64,000 nt of DNA from Chryseolinea sp. H1M3-3 (GCF_029360725.1 NZ_JARKMY010000001.1:372001-436000), one strand, 5' to 3'; counted from the stretch's first letter, positions 39,104 through 49,227 are shown. Translations and numbers: made by a program. The notes: generated by a model not told the origin, from the letters alone.

Positions 39104-42100
39104 ATGACTAATCTCTTTTTTGAAAGACCGATTCTAAACTCGCCTTATGAATTTCCTGCACGTCATTGGGAACTGGATGAGCATGGTCAGCCTACGCAGA
39201 AGATCTTAGAGAAACGTCGCGCAGCAGAATTCATTACACCTATCCCTAAACCTCGTAAGCGTAAGAACACGGCTCAAGAGCAATTGATATTCGATGAGGG
39301 TAAGGGGCTTTCCACGAAGGACCAACAATACGATCCAACATCGATTATAAACCTGTTACGCCAGGAGGTTTCCAAATGGCGGAGTCTGCCTAATCCGAAT
39401 GACTGGAATGTTACACCAGAAACGGCACGACTATTACAGCATTGGCGCAGTCATAACTTTAGCAGTATCAGACCATTTTTCTGCCAAGTGGAAGCTGTCG
39501 AGACGGCTATCTGGCTAACCGAAGTGGCACCCAGTTCTGGCAAAACTGGAAAGAACCTAATTGAACATCTTGCTAATGCTAATAATGATGCCAACCCTGG
39601 CTTAATGAGGCTTGCTCTTAAGCTTGCCACAGGGGCGGGTAAAACAACGGTCATGGCTATGCTAATCGCATGGCAAACAATTAATGCTGTAAGACGGCCC
39701 CAAAGTCAAAAATTTACGCGTGGCTTTTTAATCGTTGCGCCTGGTCTGACTATTAAGGATCGTTTACGTGTGCTCCAGCCTAATGACCCGGACAGCTACT
39801 ATTCGAGTCGCGAGCTGGTACCGAGCGATATGATTGACGACTTGCAACGGGCAAAGATTGTCATTACAAACTACCATTCCTTTAAGCTCCGAGAGAAGAT
39901 TGAGCTTTCAAAAGGTGGACGATCACTTCTACAAGGTCGTGGAGAGGAACTAAATACGCTTGAAACCGAAGGACAGATGATACAACGCGTCATGCCGGAT
40001 TTGATGGGACTAAAGAACGTCTTGGTCATTAATGATGAAGCGCATCACTGCTATAGAGAAAAGCCAGGAGCTGAAGAAGAGGATGAAGACCTGAAGGGTG
40101 ATGACAAGAAAGAGGCTGAAAAAAACCGAGAAGCGGCAAGATTATGGATTTCGGGTATCGAAGCAGTTAGTCGAAATTTAGGTGTCGCTCGTGTTATTGA
40201 TCTTTCGGCCACACCGTTTTTTCTTCGAGGGTCCGGTTATGCAGAAGGTACATTGTTCCCTTGGACAATGAGCGACTTTTCCTTAATGGATGCAATTGAG
40301 TGCGGAATTGTTAAACTACCACGCGTGCCGGTTGCAGACAATATTCCGGGTTCTGAAATGCCGATGTTCCGTAATCTCTGGGAACATATTAGAACTAAAA
40401 TGCCGAAGAAGGGACGAGGGAAAGGACAAGAACTCGATCCCTTAAGCCTTCCTCCACAGTTGCAAACGGCACTTGAAGCGTTGTACGGGCACTACGAAAA
40501 AACCTATCAGCTTTGGCACAAGGCTGGAATCAAAGTTCCGCCATGTTTTATTATTGTTTGCAATAACACAGCCACTTCGAAACTCGTCTACGATTATATA
40601 TCAGGCTTTGTTCGAAAGAATGAAGACGGCTCAGAAAGTTTTGTAAATGGGCGACTCGAATTATTCCGGAACTTTGACGAGAATGGAAATCCTTACGCAA
40701 GGCCAAATACACTTCTTATTGATAGCGAACAGTTGGAATCTGGCGAAGCCTTGGACGATAATTTCAGGGGTATGGCGGCAGACGAGATCGATCGTTTCCG
40801 TCGTGAAATTATTGAACGGACTGGTGATGCCAGACAAGCAGAAAATTTAACGGATCAAGATCTTCTTCGAGAAGTGATGAATACTGTTGGACGTCATGGA
40901 CGATTAGGAGGTTCAATCCGCTGTGTTGTATCCGTGTCCATGTTGACTGAAGGATGGGATGCAAACACTGTAACGCACGTCCTAGGAGTTCGGGCATTTG
41001 GCACTCAACTTTTGTGCGAACAGGTTATTGGTCGCGCTCTACGTCGTCAGTCCTACGATCTTAATGAGGATGGATTGTTTAACGTCGAATACGCAGATGT
41101 GTTAGGCATTCCGTTTGACTTTACTGCGAAGCCGGTCGTAGCGCCACCACAACCGCCGCGTGAAACGATCCAAGTCAAGGCAATCAAGCCGGAGCGAAAT
41201 GCACTTGAAATTCGCTTTCCTCGTGTCGTTGGCTACAGAGTAGAATTACCTGAAGAAAGGCTTACAGCAGAATTCAATGAAGACTCGGTTATGGAGCTGA
41301 CACCTGATCTAGTCGGTGCAACTGAAACTCAAAATTCCGGTATCATCGGCGATAAAGTTGATTTGAATTTAGTTCATACCGGTGATGTTAGACCATCTCA
41401 AGTTTTGTATGAACTCGTCTCACATCTAGTGTTAACCAAATTCCGTGATCAAGGCGAAGAGCCAAAACTATATTTGTTTGGCCAGTTGAAACGTATTGCA
41501 CGACAGTGGCTCGATGGTTATCTAGTTTGCAAAGGTGGGACATATCCGGCGCAGCTAAAATATAAAATGCTTGCTGACATGGCGTGTGAAAGAATCACAG
41601 CAGGAATCACCAAGGCATTTGCTGGCGAACGCCCGATGAAAGTGCTGCTGGACCCTTACAACCCAATTGGCTCCACAATGCATGTAAATTTCAATACGTC
41701 CAAAACAGATCGTTGGGAGACAGATTCGCGTAGGTGCCATATAAATTGGGTGATCTTGGATAGCGACTGGGAAGGCGAGTTCTGTCGTGTCGCTGAATCT
41801 CATCCTCGTGTAAAAGCCTATGTCAAGAACCACAACTTGGGCCTTGAAGTGCCGTATCGCTTTGGATCAGAAATGCGAAAGTATCGACCGGACTTTATCG
41901 TATTGGTAGATGATGGTTATGGAGACAGCAATCTCCTGCATTTAATTGTCGAAATCAAGGGTTATCGCCGCGAAGATGCGAAAGAGAAAAAATCAACAAT
42001 GGATAGTTACTGGATACCGGGCGTGAATTACAGCAGACAGCATGGACGTTGGGCCTTTGCAGAGTTTACGGAAGTGTATCAAATTCAGGCCGACTTTAAT

Positions 42101-42154
42101 CAAAAGGTGGAGCAGGAATTCAATAAAATGATTGAGTCAGTGTTAGCAAAGTAA
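39104..42154 (+). CDS. Type III-like restriction subunit (SF2 helicase plus PD-(D/E)xK nuclease)
   Basis: The 1016-aa product has an SF2 translocase: Walker A LATGAGKTTVMAM (about 175-182), DEAH-like VINDEAHHCY, motif III LSATPFF, motif V-like region with VSVSMLTEGWDANTVTHVLGVRAFGTQLLCEQ and motif VI VIGRALRR. The C terminus (about 920-960) has YRPDFIVLVDDGYG...LIVEIKGYR, a PD-(D/E)xK nuclease. This is the arrangement of type III Res subunits, though it is diverged from classical EcoP15I Res. The ATG at 39104 is preferred to a TTG 18 bases upstream. Mod follows 15 bases downstream. Confidence 0.9.
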   Translation: MTNLFFERPILNSPYEFPARHWELDEHGQPTQKILEKRRAAEFITPIPKPRKRKNTAQEQLIFDEGKGLSTKDQQYDPTSIINLLRQEVSKWRSLPNPNDWNVTPETARLLQHWRSHNFSSIRPFFCQVEAVETAIWLTEVAPSSGKTGKNLIEHLANANNDANPGLMRLALKLATGAGKTTVMAMLIAWQTINAVRRPQSQKFTRGFLIVAPGLTIKDRLRVLQPNDPDSYYSSRELVPSDMIDDLQRAKIVITNYHSFKLREKIELSKGGRSLLQGRGEELNTLETEGQMIQRVMPDLMGLKNVLVINDEAHHCYREKPGAEEEDEDLKGDDKKEAEKNREAARLWISGIEAVSRNLGVARVIDLSATPFFLRGSGYAEGTLFPWTMSDFSLMDAIECGIVKLPRVPVADNIPGSEMPMFRNLWEHIRTKMPKKGRGKGQELDPLSLPPQLQTALEALYGHYEKTYQLWHKAGIKVPPCFIIVCNNTATSKLVYDYISGFVRKNEDGSESFVNGRLELFRNFDENGNPYARPNTLLIDSEQLESGEALDDNFRGMAADEIDRFRREIIERTGDARQAENLTDQDLLREVMNTVGRHGRLGGSIRCVVSVSMLTEGWDANTVTHVLGVRAFGTQLLCEQVIGRALRRQSYDLNEDGLFNVEYADVLGIPFDFTAKPVVAPPQPPRETIQVKAIKPERNALEIRFPRVVGYRVELPEERLTAEFNEDSVMELTPDLVGATETQNSGIIGDKVDLNLVHTGDVRPSQVLYELVSHLVLTKFRDQGEEPKLYLFGQLKRIARQWLDGYLVCKGGTYPAQLKYKMLADMACERITAGITKAFAGERPMKVLLDPYNPIGSTMHVNFNTSKTDRWETDSRRCHINWVILDSDWEGEFCRVAESHPRVKAYVKNHNLGLEVPYRFGSEMRKYRPDFIVLVDDGYGDSNLLHLIVEIKGYRREDAKEKKSTMDSYWIPGVNYSRQHGRWAFAEFTEVYQIQADFNQKVEQEFNKMIESVLAK

Positions 42155-42169
42155 GAACCTGAGGAAGTT

Positions 42170-44977
42170 ATGGCAAAAAAAACACCAGTTGCGAAAACTG
42201 TCGAAGCATTGAAGCACGATGAGGCTAAACGCAAAAATATCCCCACTGCCGAATATCAATCTGTTCTTCAAAAGGAAGAACAAGATCCTATACGGGTCTC
42301 TTATGAACGCAGAAATAGAGATCTTGATCCTCAATTAGTGTGGCGTGGCAAGGATGAGCAAGACTGGAGTGAGCTAGTCGTCCATGCTCCACCGCTTTAT
42401 ATTCAAGAGAAAATTCATCCGAAGGTGTTGATCGATGATTTGCTGCGACAAACGAAGGAGCAAGAATATATGTCGGGCCAAATCATGGCCGATCTTTTTT
42501 CTGATTTCAATGGTATCCCCAAAGGCGTTGATAGGACGGAATTCTATCAGCATGATCAGAATTGGTCGAATAGAATGATCTTGGGCGATTCCTTACAGGT
42601 CATGGCAAGTTTGGCCGAGCGCGAAGGATTAAGAGGAAAGGTTCAGTGTATTTATTTTGATCCACCTTACGGGATTAAATTCAATAGTAATTTCCAATGG
42701 AGTACAACTAGTCGTGACGTAAAGGATGGGAATACAAATCATATTACACGGGAGCCTGAGCAGGTTAAAGCGTTTAGAGATACATGGCGCGACGGTATTC
42801 ATTCCTACCTAACCTACTTGCGTGATCGCATGACAGTTGCGCGAGATTTGTTGACTGATTCAGGTTCTATTTTTGTACAAATTGGTGATGAGAATGTCCA
42901 TCGTGTTAGAACGCTAATGGATGAGATATTTGGCGAGAGCAATGCGATCTCTCTAATCTCATATCCTACTTCCGTTGGTTTGGGTTCGCAATTCGTTGAG
43001 AATGTAAACAATTATATCGTATGGTATGCCAAGGATCGAGAAGCCGCGAGTGGAAAATGCAAGCAGCTATATAAACTTCTTGAAAGAGGTGAGGCGGGTG
43101 CGACGCGTTATTCTAAGATACTTGATGATGATATGAGAGTACACGAAGTATCAAAACTATCTGAAAGTGAGCTTAGTCAGATAATAGAAAATGGAGGACA
43201 CTTCTTCACGGATCAAGGATTGACGTCACGTTCTGCTTCCTCAACCACTCTGTTTGAAGTTATCCATCATGGTCGAGGATATAAACCAACCGCGGGTGGG
43301 TGGCGAACTTCCCAAACCGGAATGAACCGAGTTCAACTCGCAGATAGAATATTAAAGACGTCCTCAAAAATTCGTTTCAGAAAGAACTTTGATGACTTTG
43401 GGGCTCTCTCTACAACAAACAACTGGGATGACGTATCAGGCGGAATTCAAACAAGAAATGATCCAAAAGTGTATGTTGTTCAGACGGCAACAAGTATAGT
43501 CCAAAGATGCATACTTATGGCGACTGATCCGGGTGACTTAGTTCTTGACCCTACCTGTGGTTCTGGGACAACCGCCACGGTTGCAGAACAGTGGGGACGG
43601 CGATGGATAACGGTTGATACTTCGCGAGTGGCATTAGCGTTGGCACGGACTAGGATTATGGGAGCTCGCTATCCATTCTACATTTTGGCCGATTCTAAGG
43701 AAGGTCAAGTCAAGGAGGCCGAGCTAACTCGTAGCACGCCGAGTTCGCAAAGCGTCCATGGTAATATTCGACATGGATTTATCTATGAACGTGTGCCGCA
43801 TATCACATTAAAGTCAATTGCTAATAATTCTGAGATCGAGGTGATTTGGGGTAAGTGGCAAGACAAACTTGAACCCATACGAGCAATGCTCAACAAGACG
43901 TTGAAACAGAGTTGGCACGATTGGGAAATTCCGAGGGAGCCAAGTGAGAAATGGTCCGTTGAAGCAAAGAAATTGCACGACGAATGGTGGAAGGCCAGAA
44001 TTACCCGACAGAAGGAGATTGATGCGTCAATTGCAGCAAAGGCAGAGTTTGAGTATTTATTTGATAGGCCTTACGAGGACAAAAAGAAAGCTCGTGTTGC
44101 CGGACCGTTCACAGTAGAAAGTTTATCACCCCATCGAACACTTGGTGTTGATGAGAACGACGAATTAATTGATCCGCTAAAGCAAAATGTGATGGCTGGT
44201 AGCGACCGCGACAGTTTTGCAAATATGGTGCTTGAAAACCTTAAGACAGCTGGTGTCCAACAAGCTCATAAAGAAGACAAAATCGCTTTTTCATCAGTTG
44301 TAGCCTGGCCTGGAGATTTAGTTTGTGGTGAAGGAAGATACCTTGAAGGCGACAAAGAAAGAAGGGCTGCTATATTCATCGGCCCGGAATTCGGAACTGT
44401 GCTTCGAGCAGATCTCGTGTCCGCCGCTAGAGAAGCTGGCGACGCTGGTTTCGATGTATTAATTTCTTGTGCATTCAACTATGAGGCGCATACAACTGAA
44501 TTTAACAAACTTGGAAGGATTCCGGTGCTTAAGGCACGAATGAACGCCGATCTTCATATGGCCGATGATCTTAAAAACACAGGTAAAGGAAATCTTTTTG
44601 TCATCTTTGGTGAGCCCGATATTAACATTATCAAAGCAAAAGATGATCATATCCAAATTAAGGTAAACGGCGTCGATGTCTTCGATCCAAATACAGGTAA
44701 AGTTCGAAGCGATAATTCAGAAGGGATAGCTTGCTGGTTTATCGACACTGACTATAATGAAGAAAGTTTTTTTGTGCGTCATGCATACTTCCTTGGTGCG
44801 AATGATCCATACAGTGCTTTGAAGTCTACCTTGAAGGCTGAGATCAATCATGAAGCATGGGAGTCCCTTAACAGTGACATCTCGAGACCATTCCCTAAAC
44901 CAAAAACTGGTCGCATTGCCGTTAAAGTTATCAATCACCTCGGTGATGAAGTGATGAAAGTGTTTAAGATCGACTGA
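42170..44977 (+). CDS. Site-specific DNA methyltransferase (beta class, Mod)
   Basis: The 935-aa product is an N6-adenine or N4-cytosine DNA methyltransferase. Motif IV IYFDPPYGIKF (DPPY at 164-167) comes before motif I VLDPTCGSGTTATVAEQWG (about 459-475), the beta-class order used by type III Mod proteins. The intervening 290 residues hold the target-recognition region. An additional C-terminal half (about 500-935) of unknown fold is longer than in most Mod subunits and may contact Res or the helicase. It has an AGGAAG ribosome site and overlaps the next gene in TGATG, so translation is coupled. Confidence 0.92.
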   Translation: MAKKTPVAKTVEALKHDEAKRKNIPTAEYQSVLQKEEQDPIRVSYERRNRDLDPQLVWRGKDEQDWSELVVHAPPLYIQEKIHPKVLIDDLLRQTKEQEYMSGQIMADLFSDFNGIPKGVDRTEFYQHDQNWSNRMILGDSLQVMASLAEREGLRGKVQCIYFDPPYGIKFNSNFQWSTTSRDVKDGNTNHITREPEQVKAFRDTWRDGIHSYLTYLRDRMTVARDLLTDSGSIFVQIGDENVHRVRTLMDEIFGESNAISLISYPTSVGLGSQFVENVNNYIVWYAKDREAASGKCKQLYKLLERGEAGATRYSKILDDDMRVHEVSKLSESELSQIIENGGHFFTDQGLTSRSASSTTLFEVIHHGRGYKPTAGGWRTSQTGMNRVQLADRILKTSSKIRFRKNFDDFGALSTTNNWDDVSGGIQTRNDPKVYVVQTATSIVQRCILMATDPGDLVLDPTCGSGTTATVAEQWGRRWITVDTSRVALALARTRIMGARYPFYILADSKEGQVKEAELTRSTPSSQSVHGNIRHGFIYERVPHITLKSIANNSEIEVIWGKWQDKLEPIRAMLNKTLKQSWHDWEIPREPSEKWSVEAKKLHDEWWKARITRQKEIDASIAAKAEFEYLFDRPYEDKKKARVAGPFTVESLSPHRTLGVDENDELIDPLKQNVMAGSDRDSFANMVLENLKTAGVQQAHKEDKIAFSSVVAWPGDLVCGEGRYLEGDKERRAAIFIGPEFGTVLRADLVSAAREAGDAGFDVLISCAFNYEAHTTEFNKLGRIPVLKARMNADLHMADDLKNTGKGNLFVIFGEPDINIIKAKDDHIQIKVNGVDVFDPNTGKVRSDNSEGIACWFIDTDYNEESFFVRHAYFLGANDPYSALKSTLKAEINHEAWESLNSDISRPFPKPKTGRIAVKVINHLGDEVMKVFKID

Positions 44978-47052
44978 TGGAATTTCGTATAGCCGATACG
45001 TTCACAGATAGTCTTGCTCGTCTTACAACGGACGAGCAAAAGGCTGTGAAAATCACGGTTTTTGATCTGCAACTTAATCCAGCCAATCCAGGAATGAGTT
45101 TTCACAAGCTGGATAAAGCAAAAGACAAAAATTTCTGGTCCGTTCGAGTCAATCGGGATATTCGAATAATTGTCCACAAAAGCGAATCCAGTCTGTTGAT
45201 TTGTTATGTAGATCATCACGACAAAGCTTACGACTGGGCTGAACGCCGAAAATTGGAAGTTCATCCTAAAACAGGTGCTGCCCAGTTAGTCGAAATTAGG
45301 GAGACTGTTAAGGAAGTCTTTGTCCCTGTTTACGTTCAAGAAGAAATAAAAACGTCAGCCGTAAAGCAGAAGCTTTTTACCGACTTTACCGATGAAGCAC
45401 TTCTTACCTACGGTGTGCCAACGGAGTGGCTGAACGATGTTAGGGATGTCAATGAAGATACACTGCTAGAACTTGTTGATCACCTACCCTACGAGGCTGG
45501 TGAAGCTTTGCTTGAACTGGCAACAGGCGGAATGCCGCAAGTGGTGAAACCGGTAGAGAAGGGTGAAGATCCATTTACTCATCCAGATGCTCTCCGCAGA
45601 TTCCGTGTGATGAGCAATCTTGAGGAACTTGAACGAGCGCTAGAATTTCCTTGGGATAAATGGGCGATATTCTTGCACCCGGATCAAAGACAATTGATCG
45701 GAAAGAATTTCTCTGGGCCTGCCCGTGTTTCAGGTTCCGCTGGAACAGGCAAGACGGTAGTCGCTCTGCATCGAGCGGTGTTTCTCGCACGGGCTAACCC
45801 GGATGCCCGAGTCTTACTAACGACCTTCTCCGAAATTTTAGCAAACTCCCTGAAAGTAAAACTACGTCGGTTAGTAGTTAACGAACTGCCTCTTGCGGAA
45901 AGAATAGAGATATTTCCAATCGATCAAATTGGAGTACGCCTTTACAAAGCGAATATCGGAACACCAAAAATTGTAACACGAAAGCAAATACTCGCGTTAT
46001 TGAGCAAAGCTTCTTCTGAAGTAGAGGCTAATAAGTTTAGTCGGACATTCTTTTTATCGGAATGGGAACAAGTTGTTGATGCGTGGCAATTGACGACGTG
46101 GGAGAATTACCGAGATGTCAAACGGTTGGGAAGGAAGACCAGGCTGCCAGAGCAACAACGGCAGATTCTGTGGACAATCTTCAGTAAAGTTATTCAGCAG
46201 TTAAAGAAGGATGGATTAATAACCTATGCTGGAATATTCAATGAACTTGCCGACTTCTTTTCTCAAAGTCAAAAATCTCCTTTTGACTTTGCTGTCATTG
46301 ACGAGTCCCAGGATATAACAGTATATCATTTGCGTTTCCTGGCAGCTCTTGGTAGAAATAATCCAAATGCGTTGTTTTTCGCAGGGGATCTGGGTCAACG
46401 TATTTTCCAACAGCCATTTTCTTGGAAGTCCCTCGGCGTTGACGTTCGTGGAAGATCGACCACCTTAAAAGTGAACTATCGAACATCTCACCAAATTAGA
46501 ATGCAATCAGACCGCTTGCTTTCCCCTGAGGTAACAGATGCCGATGGCAATATTGAGAAACGTAGTAATACCGTTTCCGTTTTCAACGGACCTCCTCCAA
46601 TAATTAAAACGTTTTCAACTAGCGCTGAAGAAATAGAATTTGTCAGTGACTGGGTTTTAAAGCTTCGACAAGAAGAGGTTTTCGCGCATGAGATCGGAGT
46701 GTTTGTTCGGTCCTCCAATCAGCTCAATCGTGCTATTGATGCGATAGGAAAAACTGGTGTTCCGTATAAAGTCTTAGATGAATCCGTCGAGGCAATCAGT
46801 GGACAGATACCGATATGCACGATGCACCTAGCCAAGGGGTTAGAATTCAAAGCTGTAGTAGTGATGGCTTGTGATGATGAGGTTATCCCCCTTCAGGAAC
46901 GTATTGAAACTGTTGCAGACGACGCAGATCTGGAAGAAGTCTATAATACGGAACGTCACCTTCTGTATGTAGCATGTACGCGCGCTCGTGATCAGCTTCT
47001 ACTCACTAGTGTAGAACCATCCTCCGAATTCCTGGACGATTTGAAACAATAA
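44977..47052 (+). CDS. RelE-like domain fused to UvrD/Rep-type SF1 helicase
   Basis: The 691-aa product begins with a RelE/YoeB-like fold (about 1-97): EFRIADTFTDSLARLTTDEQKAV, then FWSVRVNRDIRIIVHKSESSLLICYVDHHDKAYDWAERR. An SF1 helicase follows: Walker A GSAGTGKTVVALHRAVF (252-268), Walker B FAVIDESQDITVYHLRFL, VNYRTSHQIR, and VACTRARDQLLLTS near the end. It is shorter than full UvrD, and no separate nuclease domain is evident. Its start overlaps the Mod stop by one base, tying it to the restriction-modification operon. The RelE-like part could act on RNA or serve only as a binding module. Confidence 0.88.
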   Translation: MEFRIADTFTDSLARLTTDEQKAVKITVFDLQLNPANPGMSFHKLDKAKDKNFWSVRVNRDIRIIVHKSESSLLICYVDHHDKAYDWAERRKLEVHPKTGAAQLVEIRETVKEVFVPVYVQEEIKTSAVKQKLFTDFTDEALLTYGVPTEWLNDVRDVNEDTLLELVDHLPYEAGEALLELATGGMPQVVKPVEKGEDPFTHPDALRRFRVMSNLEELERALEFPWDKWAIFLHPDQRQLIGKNFSGPARVSGSAGTGKTVVALHRAVFLARANPDARVLLTTFSEILANSLKVKLRRLVVNELPLAERIEIFPIDQIGVRLYKANIGTPKIVTRKQILALLSKASSEVEANKFSRTFFLSEWEQVVDAWQLTTWENYRDVKRLGRKTRLPEQQRQILWTIFSKVIQQLKKDGLITYAGIFNELADFFSQSQKSPFDFAVIDESQDITVYHLRFLAALGRNNPNALFFAGDLGQRIFQQPFSWKSLGVDVRGRSTTLKVNYRTSHQIRMQSDRLLSPEVTDADGNIEKRSNTVSVFNGPPPIIKTFSTSAEEIEFVSDWVLKLRQEEVFAHEIGVFVRSSNQLNRAIDAIGKTGVPYKVLDESVEAISGQIPICTMHLAKGLEFKAVVVMACDDEVIPLQERIETVADDADLEEVYNTERHLLYVACTRARDQLLLTSVEPSSEFLDDLKQ

Positions 47053-47054
47053 CG

Positions 47055-47518
47055 ATGTCTAAAACGAACTCAACTCAATTCCGTCATCACGCCAGCTTTG
47101 GAAAGAGAATGGAGTATTTCGTTTTGGGTCGAATGCTAAAGGAAGGCATTGATTTATATGTTCCACTTGTTGATGATTTTGGAATTGATGCTGTATAAGA
47201 AAGCGTGACGGAACATTTATTGAAGTGCAGATAAAAGCACGTTCAGACGAAGTCAAGTTTGGAGATGCTGCACTTTTCGCTGCTATCACTCACGAGATAA
47301 GAAGCAACTATTTCTTTGTTTTTTATTCAGCACGGATGGACAAGACATGGATACTATCTTCCGAAGAATTTTGTACAGAAAGTGTATTAAACAAGAGTGG
47401 TAAAAATATCGGAAAGCGCTCGATTTGGTTTAATGGTAAGAGTACGAAGAGCAATACGGAGCAGGCTAAAACCGGGTATGATAAGTACCTTGATCCTGAT
47501 TTTATGAGGTTTAAATGA
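47055..47518 (+). pseudogene. Frameshifted Mrr-like PD-(D/E)xK nuclease gene
   Basis: The ATG two bases after the helicase stop opens 47 codons (MSKTNSTQFRHHASFGKRMEY...VDDFGIDAV) that end at TAA at 47196. One base out of phase, the protein resumes at once as IRKRDGTFIEVQIKARSDEV and runs to 47518. Joined, GIDAVIRKRDGTFIEVQIKA forms the D-x(n)-Q-x-K core seen in Mrr-type nucleases and related PDDEXK proteins. A single-base deletion near 47193-47197 explains the break. It could be a true pseudogene, a programmed frameshift or a sequencing error. Joined length would be about 154 residues. Confidence 0.85.
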
Positions 47519-47562
47519 ATGCGGATTCCAAATGACTTTAACTAGCGTGGTTGAATCACCCA

Positions 47563-48372
47563 ATGGGCAAGAAGAGAATAAATATTCCGGAGACGATTGC
47601 AACTGAAATACAATTCCTTTCAGATAGGACGTGCTGCGTCTGTAACATACGTGGGAATACAATTCAATTGCACCACCTCGATGAAGACCCGTCTAATAAT
47701 AATATTGAGAACATCGCCGTACTTTGCCTTGAATGTCATGCCGAAAGTCAAATAAAGGGTGGTATAGGGCGGAAACTCGATGCCAACCAAATCAAGCGTT
47801 ATCGGCATGATTGGATACAGCGAGTACAAGAAAGGAGAAAACGAGCTGATGAGATCGCGTCAATTCGTAGCGTGACGGGAACCGTACGATCACTTTTAGA
47901 ACAAGAGCATTTGAATGTAAGTGATGATTATTTTACTAATGATGATCCGGAATTGCTCGAAAAATATCTCAACGAAATAATAGTTGTTCACAAAGCGCAA
48001 CTCACAATAGCTCAAGTTGAGTGGGACTCGGGCGTTAATTCCCGAATGACTAACGGTAGCTATACTGTCATTGATTTTTATTCTGAAGTTTTGATCGAGC
48101 TTGCAACATTTTATCCAAAGTGGCATTTCAATAAACAATCACCAAGTCATTTTTTTAGCGAGCTAATATCATCCAGGTTTCAATGGCATCGATCTATGCT
48201 TGAACCAGGGGGTAGCGGAACAGGCGGCACTATCATTTCGACCATGGCTGGGGGAGGGGTTATGGATGATCTCAGCAGAATGATAGTTGACATGGTGAAT
48301 GCATTATTGTTTTCATATGACCTTGATAGAAAAATTGATTTTCTAAATTGGAAAAATAGTTGGCTTGACTAG
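47563..48372 (+). CDS. HNH-motif protein with C-terminal helical domain
   Basis: The 269-aa product starts MGKKRINIPETIATEIQFLSDRTCCVCNIRGNTIQLHHLDEDPSNNNIENIAVLCLECHAESQIK, an HNH fold with Cys pairs CCVC and CLEC, His of LHHLD and Asn of NNIENI. The remaining 180 residues (no known domain) include a Gly-rich loop, GGSGTGGTIISTMAGGG, and a possible helical pair. An upstream TTG would add four residues; ATG is preferred. It lies in the rightward operon 44 bases after the frameshifted gene and could be a nuclease effector or a modification-dependent endonuclease. Confidence 0.82.
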   Translation: MGKKRINIPETIATEIQFLSDRTCCVCNIRGNTIQLHHLDEDPSNNNIENIAVLCLECHAESQIKGGIGRKLDANQIKRYRHDWIQRVQERRKRADEIASIRSVTGTVRSLLEQEHLNVSDDYFTNDDPELLEKYLNEIIVVHKAQLTIAQVEWDSGVNSRMTNGSYTVIDFYSEVLIELATFYPKWHFNKQSPSHFFSELISSRFQWHRSMLEPGGSGTGGTIISTMAGGGVMDDLSRMIVDMVNALLFSYDLDRKIDFLNWKNSWLD

Positions 48373-48408
48373 CTAACAGTCCGATGCACTAACTCACTTT
48401 TAAATCAT

Positions 48409-49227
48409 ATGACGCCAAGGCAGAAAGAAATAGGCGACAAACTTTTACAATTTCTTGCCAGAAAAGGCCAGGCAAACACAGATGAATATTTCCATCATTT
48501 GACGAGGGAGTGCCAGTTTAACGACTGGAGTGATCAAGGCGCAATTGGAATGGTCAAGGCAGAATTATTAACACTGGATTTGATCGAACAATTAGGACAG
48601 GTCGATAACTACATTAAACTCACGCCATATGGAGTAATGGCAGAAAAAACCGGAATTGCACAATGGATGGCACGAAAACAATTTCGCCAAGAAAGAAATA
48701 TAACGAGCAAAGAAAAGCGAATCGCCATTCTGAAAGGCCTATACGAAAGGAAATTTGATGGAAAAATTTATGACCTCCGACCTTTCTTACCAACAGCAAC
48801 TTTGACTGAGTTGTATCAAATCGCGAAAGCACTAGAAAATGATGGCCTGATAAAAATGGTTGCGAGTAAAGACAGCGTTCATGGAGAAATTACCTTAAGC
48901 GGAGTCGAAGTTATCGATGCTGAGGAAACAGACCTGGCGTATCAGCCAAAAGATAAGTTTAATCCTGATGAGTCGCGAACACTCAAGGCAAAAATCGACG
49001 AACTCGGCGACCGGTTATCCAGAATGGAGGTCGGTCAGCAAATCACCTATGACGATTTGATCCATGAATTGGAGGAACTCAAAAAGCTAGTGGATGTATT
49101 GGGCAAAAAGAATTGGCTGCAAATATTAAAGGGAAAACTAGTGGATGCTGGGTTTGGGGTGATAGCTGATCAAGTGAGTGAACTAATAATTGAAATTTTT
49201 AAGGAAGAGAAGTTCTTGAAAAACTAG
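48409..49227 (+). CDS. Hypothetical protein with winged-helix-like segments
   Basis: I do not recognise a family. The 272-aa product has two stretches that look like winged helices, about 1-85 (KEIGDKLLQFLARKGQANTDEYFHHL...LTLDLIEQLG) and 95-160 (KRIAILKGLYERKF...LTELYQIAKALENDGLIKM), then a coiled-coil region (about 185-235) and a short helical end. It may regulate or dock DNA-binding partners. It lies 36 bases after the HNH gene and is the last gene of the rightward operon. Confidence 0.7.
   Translation: MTPRQKEIGDKLLQFLARKGQANTDEYFHHLTRECQFNDWSDQGAIGMVKAELLTLDLIEQLGQVDNYIKLTPYGVMAEKTGIAQWMARKQFRQERNITSKEKRIAILKGLYERKFDGKIYDLRPFLPTATLTELYQIAKALENDGLIKMVASKDSVHGEITLSGVEVIDAEETDLAYQPKDKFNPDESRTLKAKIDELGDRLSRMEVGQQITYDDLIHELEELKKLVDVLGKKNWLQILKGKLVDAGFGVIADQVSELIIEIFKEEKFLKN

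Noticed and set aside
39104-47052. BREX or DISARM system
   Set aside because: No PglZ, BrxC or DrmA/B-type proteins are present; Res, Mod and the helicase are better described as a type III-like restriction set.
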